From Endobugula sp047619205 (GTDB lineage Bacteria; Pseudomonadota; Gammaproteobacteria; Pseudomonadales; Cellvibrionaceae), in contig JBLHJR010000031.1 of the NCBI GenBank assembly GCA_047619205.1, positions 1-33,623 of the forward strand: 33,623 nucleotides of DNA. Reading direction: 5' to 3'. Every line of letters starts with the position of its first letter. Within the stretch, counting starts at the first letter, position 1. The notes beneath the pieces were generated by a model. The model saw only the letters and a list, made by a program, of their open reading frames with translations, was not told the DNA's origin and searched no databases. The position numbers were made by a program, and so were the translations under genes. Shown here piece by piece: positions 24,872 through 33,454 of this stretch.

Positions 24872-25216
24872 ATGAATAACAGCGATCTTGAACGATTAAA
24901 AGCGCAGTTGATTGATCGTAAAGCCAACCTTCTACAACAAGAAGACGAGCACAAGCAAGCCAGCCAGCCCGTTGAATTAGATCAAGCAAAAGTCGGCCGA
25001 CTTTCGCGTATGGATGCTATGCAAGCACAAGAAATGGCGCTGGAGACGGCACGACGATGCAAGCAGCACATTGTGGAGGTAGAAAAAGCCTTACTACGCA
25101 TAGAGTCGGATAACTATGGTGTTTGTGTAGAGTGTGATGACAATATTGATGTACGACGCTTAAAATTTGATCCTGCTTGCGTGCATTGTATTGGGTGTGC
25201 TGAGAAGTTAGAGTAG
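24872..25216 (+). CDS. TraR/DksA-family zinc-finger protein
   Basis: The 114-residue protein has an N-terminal coiled-coil-forming region (1-75) with SQPVELDQAKVGRLSRMDAM, and a C-terminal C4 zinc finger: Cys85-x2-Cys88-x17-Cys106-x2-Cys109, with an extra Cys103. DksA/TraR proteins enter the RNA polymerase secondary channel. This small form is shorter than DksA (about 150) and lacks the DksA coiled-coil-tip Asp pair as far as I can see, so its effect on transcription is uncertain. Confidence 0.88.
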   Translation: MNNSDLERLKAQLIDRKANLLQQEDEHKQASQPVELDQAKVGRLSRMDAMQAQEMALETARRCKQHIVEVEKALLRIESDNYGVCVECDDNIDVRRLKFDPACVHCIGCAEKLE

Positions 25217-25236
25217 GGGTTTTTAATCACACAACT

Positions 25237-25389
25237 TTAAAAATAGTGAGGCATATCGCGTGACGAATGAAGTACTCTAGCAATCTCAACACCATTGCTA
25301 ATGGGCCGATAAAATAAGCAATAAAATCCACACCGTACCCCCCCATCTAAGCGCTTATCAGCAGTTAGAGTTCGATTGGATAGGGGGAT
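25237..25389 (-). pseudogene. C-terminal remnant of a ParE/RelE-type toxin
   Basis: The minus-strand frame ending in TAA at 25237-25239 encodes RTLTADKRLDGGVRCGFYCL then FYRPISNGVEIARVLHSSRD, the typical C-terminal half of ParE-family toxins (FYR...GIEIVRVLHGARD). Upstream it is open only to a stop at 25393-25395, with no start codon and no N-terminal half, and no antitoxin gene is visible. It overlaps the 3' end of the solute-binding gene. It is a dead toxin-antitoxin relic. Confidence 0.7.
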
Positions 25390-26117
25390 TAATTACTCTG
25401 CGCCTTTTGATACTGATTTATTTTTTCTAGCTCACGCTGTATTTTTTTAAATACACCATCTTCTGTTTTAATGTTGGCCGCAATGTTAAATTTATAAGCA
25501 AATGATTTCGGGCAAAAATGAACTTTAAGGTTGGTATGATCCGCCCCTATCTGCTTAGAAATGTAAGTAGCAGATGATTCGCTAACAGCCACTAAGTCGA
25601 CTCGCCCCCTATGTAATTTTTGGATGTTTTGAATGTCTGTCGATACATAATCTAGGCTTTCTTGGAGGCCCTTATTTTCTAGCATGGTAGTAATTAAATC
25701 TCCTCGAACAGCACCGATTGAATGGTTTTTTATACTTTCAAAATCATGCGTAAGTGCGATATCTTTTCTAGCCCGTAAGCTGATTAAGCAGTTGGGTGAT
25801 TCAAGGATTTGCCCAGCCCACTTAAATAAATTTTCTCTCGTCGATGTTCTCGCAATAGAATAAATAAATACATTAGGTGTATTTAATGCAGTTTCATAGG
25901 CTCTAGCCCACGACATAAATTTTATACTATAAGAAACACCCGCTCGATCAAAAGCTTCTTTGACTACTTGAGTAGATAAACCGGTAGCATCACCATTTTC
26001 TTCGTATTGGTATGGCGGATAACTTGCAGACACAATGAGATAGCTTTCATTTGCATGTAGTGAAGTGGTCAACATTGAAAAATAGAAGCAGCAGAAGACA
26101 AACAATAAATACCTCAT
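25389..26117 (-). CDS. Periplasmic solute-binding protein (SBP family 3-like)
   Basis: The 242-residue protein begins with a signal peptide, MRYLLFVFCCFYFSMLTTSLHA, with probable cleavage after HA. It then shows the family 3 fold: SASYPPYQYEENGDATGLSTQVVKEAF, FMSWARAYETAL, FIYSIARTSTRENLFKW, IGAVRGDLI and VDLVAVSESSATYI. No permease or ATPase lies nearby, so it may be an orphan binding protein or sensor input. The ATG at 26117 is chosen because the 27-codon upstream extension would bury the signal peptide. Confidence 0.87.
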   Translation of the reverse strand: MRYLLFVFCCFYFSMLTTSLHANESYLIVSASYPPYQYEENGDATGLSTQVVKEAFDRAGVSYSIKFMSWARAYETALNTPNVFIYSIARTSTRENLFKWAGQILESPNCLISLRARKDIALTHDFESIKNHSIGAVRGDLITTMLENKGLQESLDYVSTDIQNIQKLHRGRVDLVAVSESSATYISKQIGADHTNLKVHFCPKSFAYKFNIAANIKTEDGVFKKIQRELEKINQYQKAQSN

Positions 26118-26328
26118 ATGCACCCCTATACTATATATGTCACTTAATTCAACTTTTCGGAATGTAAAAACTATACTCCCTGTTAATTTAGCTAACAAAT
26201 ACCAAAAGAGTCTACGTGACTTCCGTCTTACATATTTATAATATATGACGAGACCTTTGTAATAACCATAGTTTTGCTTTACACCTAGATGTCTACTACG
26301 CTTAAAATAATAGTTTGAGGTAGAATCT

Positions 26329-26694
26329 ATGGCAATAGACGAAAAACGCCAGTTTACACGGGTATCTCTCGTCGCTGAGGCTAAGCTTGGTCAAGGCAAT
26401 CGAACGTGGCGAGGTCGAGTGGTAGATATTTCCTTTAAGGGCGTGCTCATTACTAGCCAAACTCCTTTTATATTAGATAGTAATGAGTCGATTGTAGCTG
26501 ACATATTTTTTGAGAATAACACGAGTATAAAAATCAAAGTTAAAGAGGCACACAATAACGGCCTGTTTTATGGCTTTAATTTTTTAGAGTTTAATGATGA
26601 TGGGATGAAGCATCTACGCCATATCATTATGGATAATTTAGTCGATGATATTAGTATTATTAATCCTATGGGAGAACAATTAATTCAAAATTAA
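26329..26694 (+). CDS. PilZ-domain protein (c-di-GMP binding)
   Basis: The 121-residue protein is a single PilZ domain. The cyclic-di-GMP motif is complete: RQFTR (R7-x3-R11) and D33-I-S35-F-K-G38. The beta-barrel follows (IVADIFFEN, VKEAHNNGLFYGFNFLEF) and a C-terminal helix (MKHLRHIIMDNL). GAGGT lies about 10 bases upstream of the ATG. The target process is unknown; PilZ proteins of this size often act on motility or exopolysaccharide machinery. Confidence 0.9.
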   Translation: MAIDEKRQFTRVSLVAEAKLGQGNRTWRGRVVDISFKGVLITSQTPFILDSNESIVADIFFENNTSIKIKVKEAHNNGLFYGFNFLEFNDDGMKHLRHIIMDNLVDDISIINPMGEQLIQN

Positions 26695-26932
26695 TAACTA
26701 ATTCTGATTGTTTTATTTGATAAAAATCTACGCATAATCTCTTACGGCGTTATCCCAACGTATCCCTTTTTATACCGCCAGCGGGATTCCACCTTAGCGG
26801 CATAGGACATATATCCTCCACAATAACTCCCAAAATAGTGCTATTCTCATATATCTTAGGCAAAGCAGATTGAAATATTAACGTAAAGTAGTTAGCTATT
26901 GTTATCCATAACAACCTCCAAGGGAGAGTTCA

Positions 26933-27295
26933 ATGAAGATTCAGGTAAATACCGACGCAAACATCCATGGTACTGAGGCGCTAGCCGCGCAGGTCAGCGC
27001 TTCGGTCGAAAATGCACTGGAGCATTTTCAGGATCACATCACCCGTGTAGAAGTGCATTTAAGTGACGAAAGTAAAGGGAAGAGTGGTCTACATGACCAA
27101 CGCTGCATGCTAGAAGCTCGCCTTGAAGGCCGACAGCCGGTTGCAGTAACCGATCACGCGGAGACGCTAGAGCAAGCAGTCAATGGCGCAGCTACAAAAT
27201 TAGCGCATCGGCTAGAAAGCACGCTAGGGCGACTCAAGGATCATCGCAAAAAGATCCCTGACCTACCCCCTGAAACAGAAATCGAAGAGCTTTAG
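26933..27295 (+). CDS. HPF/RaiA-family ribosome-associated protein
   Basis: The 120-residue protein has the RaiA/HPF (sigma-54 modulation) fold: MKIQVNTDANIHG, a helix ALAAQVSASVENALEHFQDHI, ITRVEVHLSDESKGKSG, DQRCMLEARLEGRQPVAVTD and a second helix ETLEQAVNGAATKLAHRLESTLGRL. These proteins bind the 30S decoding channel and silence ribosomes. The acidic C-terminal tail is unlike the basic E. coli HPF end, so ribosome binding may differ. AAGGGAGAG upstream is a strong ribosome binding site. A terminator follows. Confidence 0.88.
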   Translation: MKIQVNTDANIHGTEALAAQVSASVENALEHFQDHITRVEVHLSDESKGKSGLHDQRCMLEARLEGRQPVAVTDHAETLEQAVNGAATKLAHRLESTLGRLKDHRKKIPDLPPETEIEEL

Positions 27296-27325
27296 CTGCT
27301 GTACAATAAAACTTATCCCAGAAAC

Positions 27326-27366
27326 AAAACAGCCTAGCGATAAACGTTAGGCTGTTTTGTTTGTCT
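27326..27366 (+). terminator. Rho-independent terminator after the HPF gene
   Basis: cagcctagcg (27330-27339) and cgttaggctg (27345-27354) form a 10-bp stem with one G-T pair and a 5-base loop, followed by ttttgtttgtctttt. Confidence 0.9.
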
Positions 27367-27652
27367 TTTTACAATCAAAGAATTATATGGTACTCCTAGC
27401 GGGATCACACTCCTGACCTCAACGCTGCCAACATTTGTTGCGCTAACCCCATAATAGAACTGACCATAATGCTGCTTCAACGGTATAAACAGACTATTTG
27501 GCCGGATGGATAGACGTTTTCCAAGTCTTTATATAGCTGAAGATGTCACTTAACCTTTTAGAGGGTTAGCAGAGATTCGCAAAAACACGAAAAACTACCC
27601 GCATAGTGATTAGGAGAGCGGCTGCCGGTAACGGTCGCCGCCTATCCGATAT
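27367..27652. other. Intergenic region, no gene seen
   Basis: Between the HPF terminator and the htpX stop I see no coding frame with family resemblance and no repeat. Confidence 0.5.
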
Positions 27653-28546
27653 TCAGGTCATTGAAGATCTTTTGGAGCGCTCTTCCAAAGCAGCTATTCG
27701 TGCTTCGATAGGCGGGTGTGATGAAAACAACGCCATAATTCCACCTTTATCATTGATTCCAAAAGCGGCCATTTGCTCCGGTAAAGCTTCCGGCTCTACT
27801 TGCCCAAGCCGTTTGAGCGCGTTTATCATATTTTGATGTCCGGCCAAATCCGCACCACCGGTATCGGCAATAAATTCACGTTTTCTAGAAAAATACATGA
27901 CAATGGTTGAGGCCAGAACGGACAGTATAACCTGCGACACCATCACAGTGACAAAGTAGCCAATGCCATGACCCTGATTATTTTTTAGAATAACGCGGTC
28001 AACAACATGTCCAACGACACGGGATAAAAATACCACAAAGGTATTCACCACACCCTGAATCAAGGCGAGGGTGACCATATCACCATTGGCGACATGACTC
28101 ATTTCGTGCCCGAGGACGGCTTCAATTTCGCCTTGTGACATGTTATTCAGTAAACCTTCAGATACTGCGACAAGGGCTTTGTTTTTAGACGCGCCCGTTG
28201 CAAAAGCATTCATCGCAGATGATGGGAAAATTGCTATTTCAGGCATTTTGATGCCAACAATTTTCGACTGCTTTTCAACCGTACTCAACAACCATTTTTC
28301 TATCTTGTTCCGCGGATTAGTAATAACCACGGCACCAGTCATGCGTTTTGCCATCCATTTGGATATCAGCAATGAAATAAATGAGCCACCAAAACCGATG
28401 ACACCAGACAATATGACTAACGCTTGGATATTAAGATCAGATCCATTTTCAGCCAATATACTGTCAACGCCGAGTATTCTCAATGTGATACTTAGCACCA
28501 CCATAATGGCAATATTGGTGAGCAAAAATAGAAAAATGCGTTTCAT
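27653..28546 (-). CDS. htpX: Membrane zinc metalloprotease HtpX
   Basis: HtpX is an M48 protease in membrane protein quality control, acting with FtsH. The 297-residue protein has two N-terminal transmembrane helices (about 4-22 and 39-62), the zinc motif HEMSH at 147-151, two further helices (about 160-180 and 194-220), the third ligand Glu224 in REFIADTGGADLAG, and the C-terminal FSSHPPIEARIAAL. All catalytic residues are present. In E. coli htpX is controlled by CpxR; I see no clear CpxR box. Confidence 0.97.
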   Translation of the reverse strand: MKRIFLFLLTNIAIMVVLSITLRILGVDSILAENGSDLNIQALVILSGVIGFGGSFISLLISKWMAKRMTGAVVITNPRNKIEKWLLSTVEKQSKIVGIKMPEIAIFPSSAMNAFATGASKNKALVAVSEGLLNNMSQGEIEAVLGHEMSHVANGDMVTLALIQGVVNTFVVFLSRVVGHVVDRVILKNNQGHGIGYFVTVMVSQVILSVLASTIVMYFSRKREFIADTGGADLAGHQNMINALKRLGQVEPEALPEQMAAFGINDKGGIMALFSSHPPIEARIAALEERSKRSSMT

Positions 28547-28617
28547 GGTTTTACCTATATTAGATTTACATTCTTAAAAAAACTACCATACTACTGATAA
28601 AAAATGCTTTGACCACT

Positions 28618-28890
28618 TCAATCAACAGGCCAATAGATCCCCACCAAAGGAATAAGTGCCCTACCCTCTAAGTCAACGCTATCATAATGACTTACGATTA
28701 GGTCGGCCAGACCCTCTAAATCAACTAACGTAAGTGGAAACGTTGATCGGCCTGCGTCTTAACGCGCTTCGCGGGTAAAGCCACCTGTACCCACAAATAA
28801 GCCAAACTCACCTTCGCGTAAAGCGCCTATAAAACCACGAAGAGCCAGTACAATCAATAGCTTACCCGTATTTCGTCGAGTGGGTGTCCC
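28618..28890 (-). pseudogene. Mrr-like restriction endonuclease remnant
   Basis: The minus-strand frame reads GALREGEFGLFVGTGGFTRE then AR, a TAA stop at 28759-28761, and continues DAGRSTFPLTLVDLEGLADL, IVSHYDSVDLEGRALIPLVG, IYWPVD, stop. This matches the C-terminal half of Mrr-type endonucleases (GVFVTTGGFS..A, then LLDLD..., DLEGRALVPL..IYWP). The catalytic N-terminal part is absent and the frame is broken, so it is a decayed modification-dependent nuclease upstream of htpX. Confidence 0.65.
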
Positions 28891-29037
28891 TGGTTAGTCA
28901 AAAACCAATGACGCTGTTCCCATCGTTTTTAAAAAAAGCTTTTATAGTTGAGTAATATAGCTATTATAGTGCCACCACTTGTGGCGATTAGATCAAGAGG
29001 AAGCGGCACGCAATAAGACCCTAAAAAGGAGATGAAT

Positions 29038-29352
29038 ATGCTAATAAGTAATTTAGAAATGATTTCGGGGAAAACTATCACGACACATCTAGGCCTAGTA
29101 CAAGGCAGCTCGGTTCGCTCTAAGCATGCTGGGCGTGATCTTATGGCTGGGCTCAAAAATATCTTTGGCGGCGAACTTAAAGGCTACACGGAATTACTCC
29201 AAGAATCCCGTGCTCAAGCAATGGAGCGTATGCAACAACAAGCAGAAAATATTGGCGCTAATGCGGTGCTCAATATACGTTTTTCAACTTCGTCGATAGC
29301 TCAAGGGGCTGCTGAGTTATTTGTTTATGGCACTGCGGTAGTGGTCGAATAA
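29038..29352 (+). CDS. YbjQ/UPF0145 family protein
   Basis: The 104-residue protein matches the YbjQ family: ISNLEMISGKTITTHLGLVQGSSVRSKH, GLKNIFGGELKGYTELLQESRAQAMERM, ENIGANAVLNIRFSTSSI, VYGTAVVV. The fold is a small pentameric beta/alpha assembly of unproven function, sometimes called a heavy-metal-binding domain. I take the second ATG (29038) because AAGGAG ends 6 bases before it and would overlap the first ATG. It is the first gene of a three-gene operon. Confidence 0.9.
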   Translation: MLISNLEMISGKTITTHLGLVQGSSVRSKHAGRDLMAGLKNIFGGELKGYTELLQESRAQAMERMQQQAENIGANAVLNIRFSTSSIAQGAAELFVYGTAVVVE

Positions 29353-29365
29353 CGGAGAGAAAACG

Positions 29366-29836
29366 ATGGAATTCATTATATTCCTTACCCTATTGGCTCT
29401 TGGTTACGGCTTTGGTCGCGTTATCGAAAAGCGCCACTTCCGCTATATTTTTAAACGTGAAGACGAGCTAAAAAATATACTCTTGATTCCCACCAAAAAA
29501 CTCCCTGAGACGCTACAAAGTGATCGTTACGAAAACCAGTTTGTTGAAGGCAGCGTTGTTATTTCGGTAGATTATTTTAAACGTTTCCTCGGCGGCCTCC
29601 GGTCTATCGTAGGGGGACGTATTCGTTCTTATGAAACATTAATAGAACGCGCCCGCCGCGAAGCGATTATTCGCATGAAAGATCAAGCCGCAAGCTATGG
29701 CGGCACCGTGATATTTAACTGTAAATTCGAAACAGCCTCTATCTCTAAAGGTCGTAGAAATAGTATTGGCTCCGTAGAAGTTTACGCCTACGGTACCGCG
29801 ATTGTTGTTAAAAAAACGCATGAAGTGCAGGCTTAA
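29366..29836 (+). CDS. Membrane-anchored YbjQ/UPF0145 paralogue
   Basis: The 156-residue protein has an N-terminal transmembrane helix (about 2-18, EFIIFLTLLALGYGFG) and a basic linker, then a YbjQ-like domain at about 55-150: GSVVISVDYFKRFLGGLRSI, GGRIRSYETLIERARREAII, SYGGTVIFNCKFETASIS, VEVYAYGTAIVV. It is a paralogue of the preceding soluble protein, starts 13 bases after it, and overlaps the protease gene (TAATG). AGGAG-like GGAGAG precedes the ATG. It may form a membrane scaffold with its soluble partner (inference). Confidence 0.88.
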   Translation: MEFIIFLTLLALGYGFGRVIEKRHFRYIFKREDELKNILLIPTKKLPETLQSDRYENQFVEGSVVISVDYFKRFLGGLRSIVGGRIRSYETLIERARREAIIRMKDQAASYGGTVIFNCKFETASISKGRRNSIGSVEVYAYGTAIVVKKTHEVQA

Positions 29837-30663
29837 TGAAATACGCAAACCCTAAGATTCCAGAAGAAATTAACTACAGTAAAGAAAACCCCCTAAAAGA
29901 GTTTTTACTACTGGTAGCGGGTATCTTAGCGGTTGTAGCAGTCTTTGTGATAGTCACACAGCAACTGACACAACAGTTCGCCCAGCATATCCCCTTTGAG
30001 TACGAAGCCAAAATTGTTCCTACACAATTTATTGAAAATAACTTTTTATTATCGAACAACTCAGAAAAAAAAGATTATCTCACCAGCTTAGCCAATAAGC
30101 TCGCCCAACACATGGATCTACCAAAAGCCATAAACCTCCAAGTTTATTACCTTGACAGTGCAGAAATTAATGCCTTTGCTAGCCTTAACGGAATCATTAT
30201 TATTACCGAAGGCTTACTCAAATTTGTTCAATCTGAAAATGAACTCGCCTTCGTTATTGCCCATGAAATTGGCCATATCAAAGAACGCCACCCGATCAAA
30301 TCATTAAGCAGTGGTCTGGTGATTGGCGCCACCATAGCTATTATCGGCGGTAGTATTAACAACGACAGTGCCGCAAATGCATTAATCACTGGCTCAAGCC
30401 TCACCGCGCTCAACTTTTCCCGCGCCCAAGAATCACAAGCCGATACCCTTGCCCTATATGCCATCCATAAACACTATGGACACACACTAGGCAGCATTGA
30501 CTTTTTTACCCGCCTTAAAGAACAGTCTCAGCTCCCGACAGTATTATCATTCACCAGTACCCACCCAGATCACAACACTCGCATCACCGATGCACAGGCC
30601 CTTGCCCAAACATTAACAAATAATATCAGCGCCAGCTTAACGGCATTGCCCACATTTAAGTAA
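29836..30663 (+). CDS. M48-family membrane metallopeptidase
   Basis: The 275-residue protein has one transmembrane helix (about 22-40, EFLLLVAGILAVVAVFVIV) and an M48 catalytic domain: IVPTQFIENNFLL, AEINAFASLNGIIIITEGLL, zinc motif HEIGH at 143-147, a hydrophobic GLVIGATIAIIGG segment, and Glu199 in RAQESQADTLAL. STHPDHNTRI is the typical family end. Its start overlaps the stop of the YbjQ paralogue, so translation is coupled. The enzyme should face the periplasm or membrane surface. Confidence 0.93.
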   Translation: MKYANPKIPEEINYSKENPLKEFLLLVAGILAVVAVFVIVTQQLTQQFAQHIPFEYEAKIVPTQFIENNFLLSNNSEKKDYLTSLANKLAQHMDLPKAINLQVYYLDSAEINAFASLNGIIIITEGLLKFVQSENELAFVIAHEIGHIKERHPIKSLSSGLVIGATIAIIGGSINNDSAANALITGSSLTALNFSRAQESQADTLALYAIHKHYGHTLGSIDFFTRLKEQSQLPTVLSFTSTHPDHNTRITDAQALAQTLTNNISASLTALPTFK

Positions 30664-30753
30664 AAATCACCCCATAATTGTTAAAGTCATTTATTCTTTT
30701 TAGCGGTGCCTGACTTTGCTGCGATGACCATTGCATACTGGTTATTTGGTTAA

Positions 30754-31869
30754 GTGGTTCTTTGGTTAAGTCGATACAGTTTTATTGAACCGCTTAGGGC
30801 TCTGACCCCTATACTTCCTTTCGGTGAGTATTTAAATACAAAGAACATAGAAAGTGCGAGAGATGATTTAGGCTATATTAGTAGTATTCTGAAGAATTTG
30901 AAAACTTCAGGTATACGCATAAGATTTGCAATTGGCGAAGCTCAGACTTCACATGAAATTTCACTCGTTCCAGAACTAATTAAAGAATTTGGGGACTTGT
31001 GCAATATTTGTGTAAACGTAGACCTTGATAGTAATGGAGTATTAGATAATGAAAAAATCATTAACTCTTCTAAAGCAGTAAAGAAAATTAGTGAAATTAC
31101 ACCAAGGGGAGAAGGTAACTTTAATTTCACCGTTAATTTTAACTGCGCCCCGCTAATTCCATATTTCCCAGCAAGTTATCACAAAAAAGAATTGGGTAAT
31201 TGTTTTGTAATCGGCTTAGAAACACCTGACTTACTTGTTAAAGTTCTTTCTGAGTCTAATAAAAACACTCAATTTTCTAACCATAATGAACAATATAACC
31301 ATTACTACGAAGTGATGAGCAAAGCTCTTCAATTCCATATTTCAGAAATTAATAACATTATTGAACGTGCAAATCTAAGTAATGATTTTAAGTTTTCTGG
31401 TTTTGATAGTTCGGCTGCACCATCAAAAGACTGCGAAAGTATGACTACAGTTTATGAAAAGATGGGAGTTGAATACTTTGGAGCCTCTGGAACAGTTGAA
31501 GCATCTTCGTTATTAACAAAAGTATTTAAGTCATTACAGGGGGTTAACCTGATCGGGTTTTCAGGCTTAATGTTAGCTCTAACAGAAGATACTGGGCTTG
31601 CAGATGGAACATTAAAATCAAACTATGATATTCGATCGCTGTTAACCTATAGTGCTGTTTGCGGTATAGGTTTAGATACAGTTCCTATTCCTGGAAATAC
31701 ATCAATAGAAAAAATAAGTGCTCTTATGAGAGATACTGGAACTATGGCATTTCGTTTAAATAAGCCTTTAACTGTTCGTTTATTTCCAGCACCTGAGCTA
31801 AATGCTGGTGACTTAACTGTTTTTGAAAGTGACGATCTATGCAATTGTGCAGTACTTGCTGTACCTTAG
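30754..31869 (+). pseudogene. DUF711 family protein, 5' end replaced by a REP half
   Basis: The frame is open for 371 codons from a GTG at 30754, but DUF711 similarity begins near PFGEYLNTKNIESARDDLGY (from about 30818). The first 21 codons come from unrelated DNA and the REP half-palindrome at 30791-30817. Family features after that are intact: FAIGEAQ, CAPLIPYFPASY, FKFSGFDSSAAPSKD, YFGASGTVEASSLL, GFSGLMLALTEDTGLADG, GIGLDTVPIPG. About 30-40 N-terminal residues of the family are missing and no ribosome binding site precedes the GTG. The gene is AT-rich compared with its neighbours, which suggests transfer. It may be dead or make a shortened protein. Confidence 0.75.
30791..30817. repeat. 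REP-like half-palindrome at the DUF711 start
   Basis: 27 bases (cgcttagggctctgacccct plus atacttc) are identical to 32006-32032. Only the right half of the full palindrome is present. Together the two copies directly flank the DUF711 segment. Confidence 0.85.
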
Positions 31870-31965
31870 TTTAGCATCAAAATATAAGCATCTAACAACA
31901 CGCCCTGAGGTAGACCGCAACCAAAAAGTCTATCCATTTACCGCATAGCTTAATAGCGGAGGACG

Positions 31966-32032
31966 AATTTTAGGGGTCAGAGCCCTATACAACCTTCACT
32001 CTAATCGCTTAGGGCTCTGACCCCTATACTTC
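31966..32032. repeat. Full REP-like palindrome
   Basis: taggggtcagagccctatac (31971-31990) and agggctctgacccctatac (32011-32029) face each other around the spacer aaccttcactctaatcgctt. Its first 55 bases recur exactly at 33455-33509 and its last 27 at 30791-30817. The AGGGGTCAGA core is shared with the ends of the RAYT unit at 6-830, so the same class of transposase may have spread it. Confidence 0.85.
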
Positions 32033-32137
32033 ATTGAGTACGTTTTTAACGCAGTATGAGAGAAAAATGGCTTTCGTGCAAAGGTCTCAAGTAATACCCA
32101 AGACCCATTTATTCTACTCATTATTAAAAGGTATATT

Positions 32138-32296
32138 ATGCAAACGGCTTCTTCTCCTATCGCTCGATTCTTAATGGTTATGTAGTATACCGGCGGCGGA
32201 ATTATCGTGGCTTCGGTTACTTATATTTTTCACCGTGAATCCGCGGCGGCTCGTAAAGATAAGGTAAGGCAGGAAGGCAAGCAAGGTCAGAAGTAG
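32138..32296 (+). pseudogene. Small membrane protein ORF with an in-frame amber codon
   Basis: From ATG at 32138 the frame reads MQTASSPIARFLMVM, TAG at 32183-32185, then YTGGGIIVASVTYIFHRESA and AARKDKVRQEGKQGQK with stop at 32294-32296. Removing the stop would give about 52 residues with one transmembrane helix and a basic tail. I do not recognise it. It may be a pseudogene; an alternative start downstream is not obvious. Confidence 0.4.
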
Positions 32297-32389
32297 GTGA
32301 CCGTTTTTCCATCGCGAGGTCGACAAGTCGTTGCAAGTCTTCGATCGATTGGACAGATACAGAGCTCACGATAAATCTCATCAAACAAC

Positions 32390-32407
32390 GGCTTCTTTTC
32401 TGAAGCC
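32390..32407 (-). terminator. Possible terminator hairpin after the acyltransferase
   Basis: ggcttc (32390-32395) and gaagcc (32402-32407) form a 6-bp stem. On the minus strand it is followed by GTTGTTTG, a weak U-tract, about 30 bases after the acyltransferase stop. Confidence 0.4.
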
Positions 32408-32435
32408 AAAAGTTAGACCTTCATACCTGGATTAA

Positions 32436-33188
32436 TTACGAACTCTGCAACCCAAACAATATTAATCGGAGCTTGCCCCAGAAGGTTGATGCTCCTTGTT
32501 GCTTAAGGCGTTCGATTTCGACCTGGATTTGCTCGTGATTGGCTTGCATAGCTTGCTCGAGTTTCTTACAGTAAAGTGGAATATCGTCGCTAGAAATTGT
32601 AGATGGAACATGGAACGGTTTTCCAAATGAGGAGACCACGATGGTGAAGAGTTTAGGAATTTTGTGTTGATCCCAACTTTTATGAACTACTCCTTGCTCA
32701 ATGGCTACGTAATCCCAGGGGATGATAGGCATCTTAGACATTTTAGCCATCGTGATTATTCCGGGTTTTACCTCATGTATCGGGCCTCTTGGGCCATCTG
32801 ACGTAATCACAGCGGGATGAGCCCCCTTGAGGTATTTGATCATTTGACGCAGGGCTTGGGTGCCTCCCGCAGAAGACGATCCTCGGATTGGGGAAAAACC
32901 GAAATGTTCTAAGGCCTGTGCAATGAATTCGCCATCCTTGCTCTGGCTGATCATCGGGCTGAGATGGCGATTTTTCAGTTCCCAGGCACCACCAAAAATA
33001 CTCTGGTGCCACATGGAAAGAATATAGTTGGAAGAAGTTCCTAATGCCTCTTCAGGTACTGCGGAATTTAGATAAATATGTTTTGAAGTGAGACCGAGGA
33101 TACGAATAGCAGAAACAATCAACTTCACTACGAGCCATGTTGTGAAGGATTGCTTCCATTGAGATAGAGGAAGAAACTTAGGAGTCAT
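32436..33188 (-). CDS. DUF374 lysophospholipid acyltransferase-family protein
   Basis: The 250-residue protein matches the DUF374 branch of the LPLAT superfamily: an N-terminal hydrophobic segment (WLVVKLIVSAIRILGL), SMWHQSIFGG near residues 58-67, ISQSKDGEFIAQALEHFGFSPIRGSS, TQALRQMIKYLKGAHPAVITSDGPRGP, and IPWDYVAI. The DUF374 family often has a WH-x4 active-site variant in place of HX4D, as here. Relatives add acyl chains to lipid A or related lipids. I take the ATG at 33188; a TTG 18 codons upstream is possible. No strong ribosome binding site is seen. Confidence 0.88.
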   Translation of the reverse strand: MTPKFLPLSQWKQSFTTWLVVKLIVSAIRILGLTSKHIYLNSAVPEEALGTSSNYILSMWHQSIFGGAWELKNRHLSPMISQSKDGEFIAQALEHFGFSPIRGSSSAGGTQALRQMIKYLKGAHPAVITSDGPRGPIHEVKPGIITMAKMSKMPIIPWDYVAIEQGVVHKSWDQHKIPKLFTIVVSSFGKPFHVPSTISSDDIPLYCKKLEQAMQANHEQIQVEIERLKQQGASTFWGKLRLILFGLQSS

Positions 33189-33454
33189 GCAGATATTTTC
33201 ATGCCTGGTTAACTTTACAGCGTTGAGGCGAAAACACGTCAAGTTTCGGAAACTCCCCCACCGCTTGTGTTAGACGCCGTATGTTACCAGAATATAGAGA
33301 ATCGGTGAGTATAGGAAGGATTAATACCCACTTATCTTCCCCAATCTACAATAAAAAGCAGGCGATTGGCAATCGCCAAGTAATTATCAACCCATTGACT
33401 GTGCACTTATTGAGCACAAAATCCTACGCACTAAGCATTTTTAGCTTTCTGTCC

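Noticed and set aside
31890..33275. Heptamers ATCTAAC (31890-31896) and GTTAGAC (33269-33275) as integron attC half sites
   Set aside because: Neither has a matching partner heptamer with the expected inner pairing within about 140 bases, and no integrase is in the window.
33361..33377. ggcgatt/aatcgcc hairpin as a terminator
   Set aside because: There is no T-run on either side and no gene ends close by.
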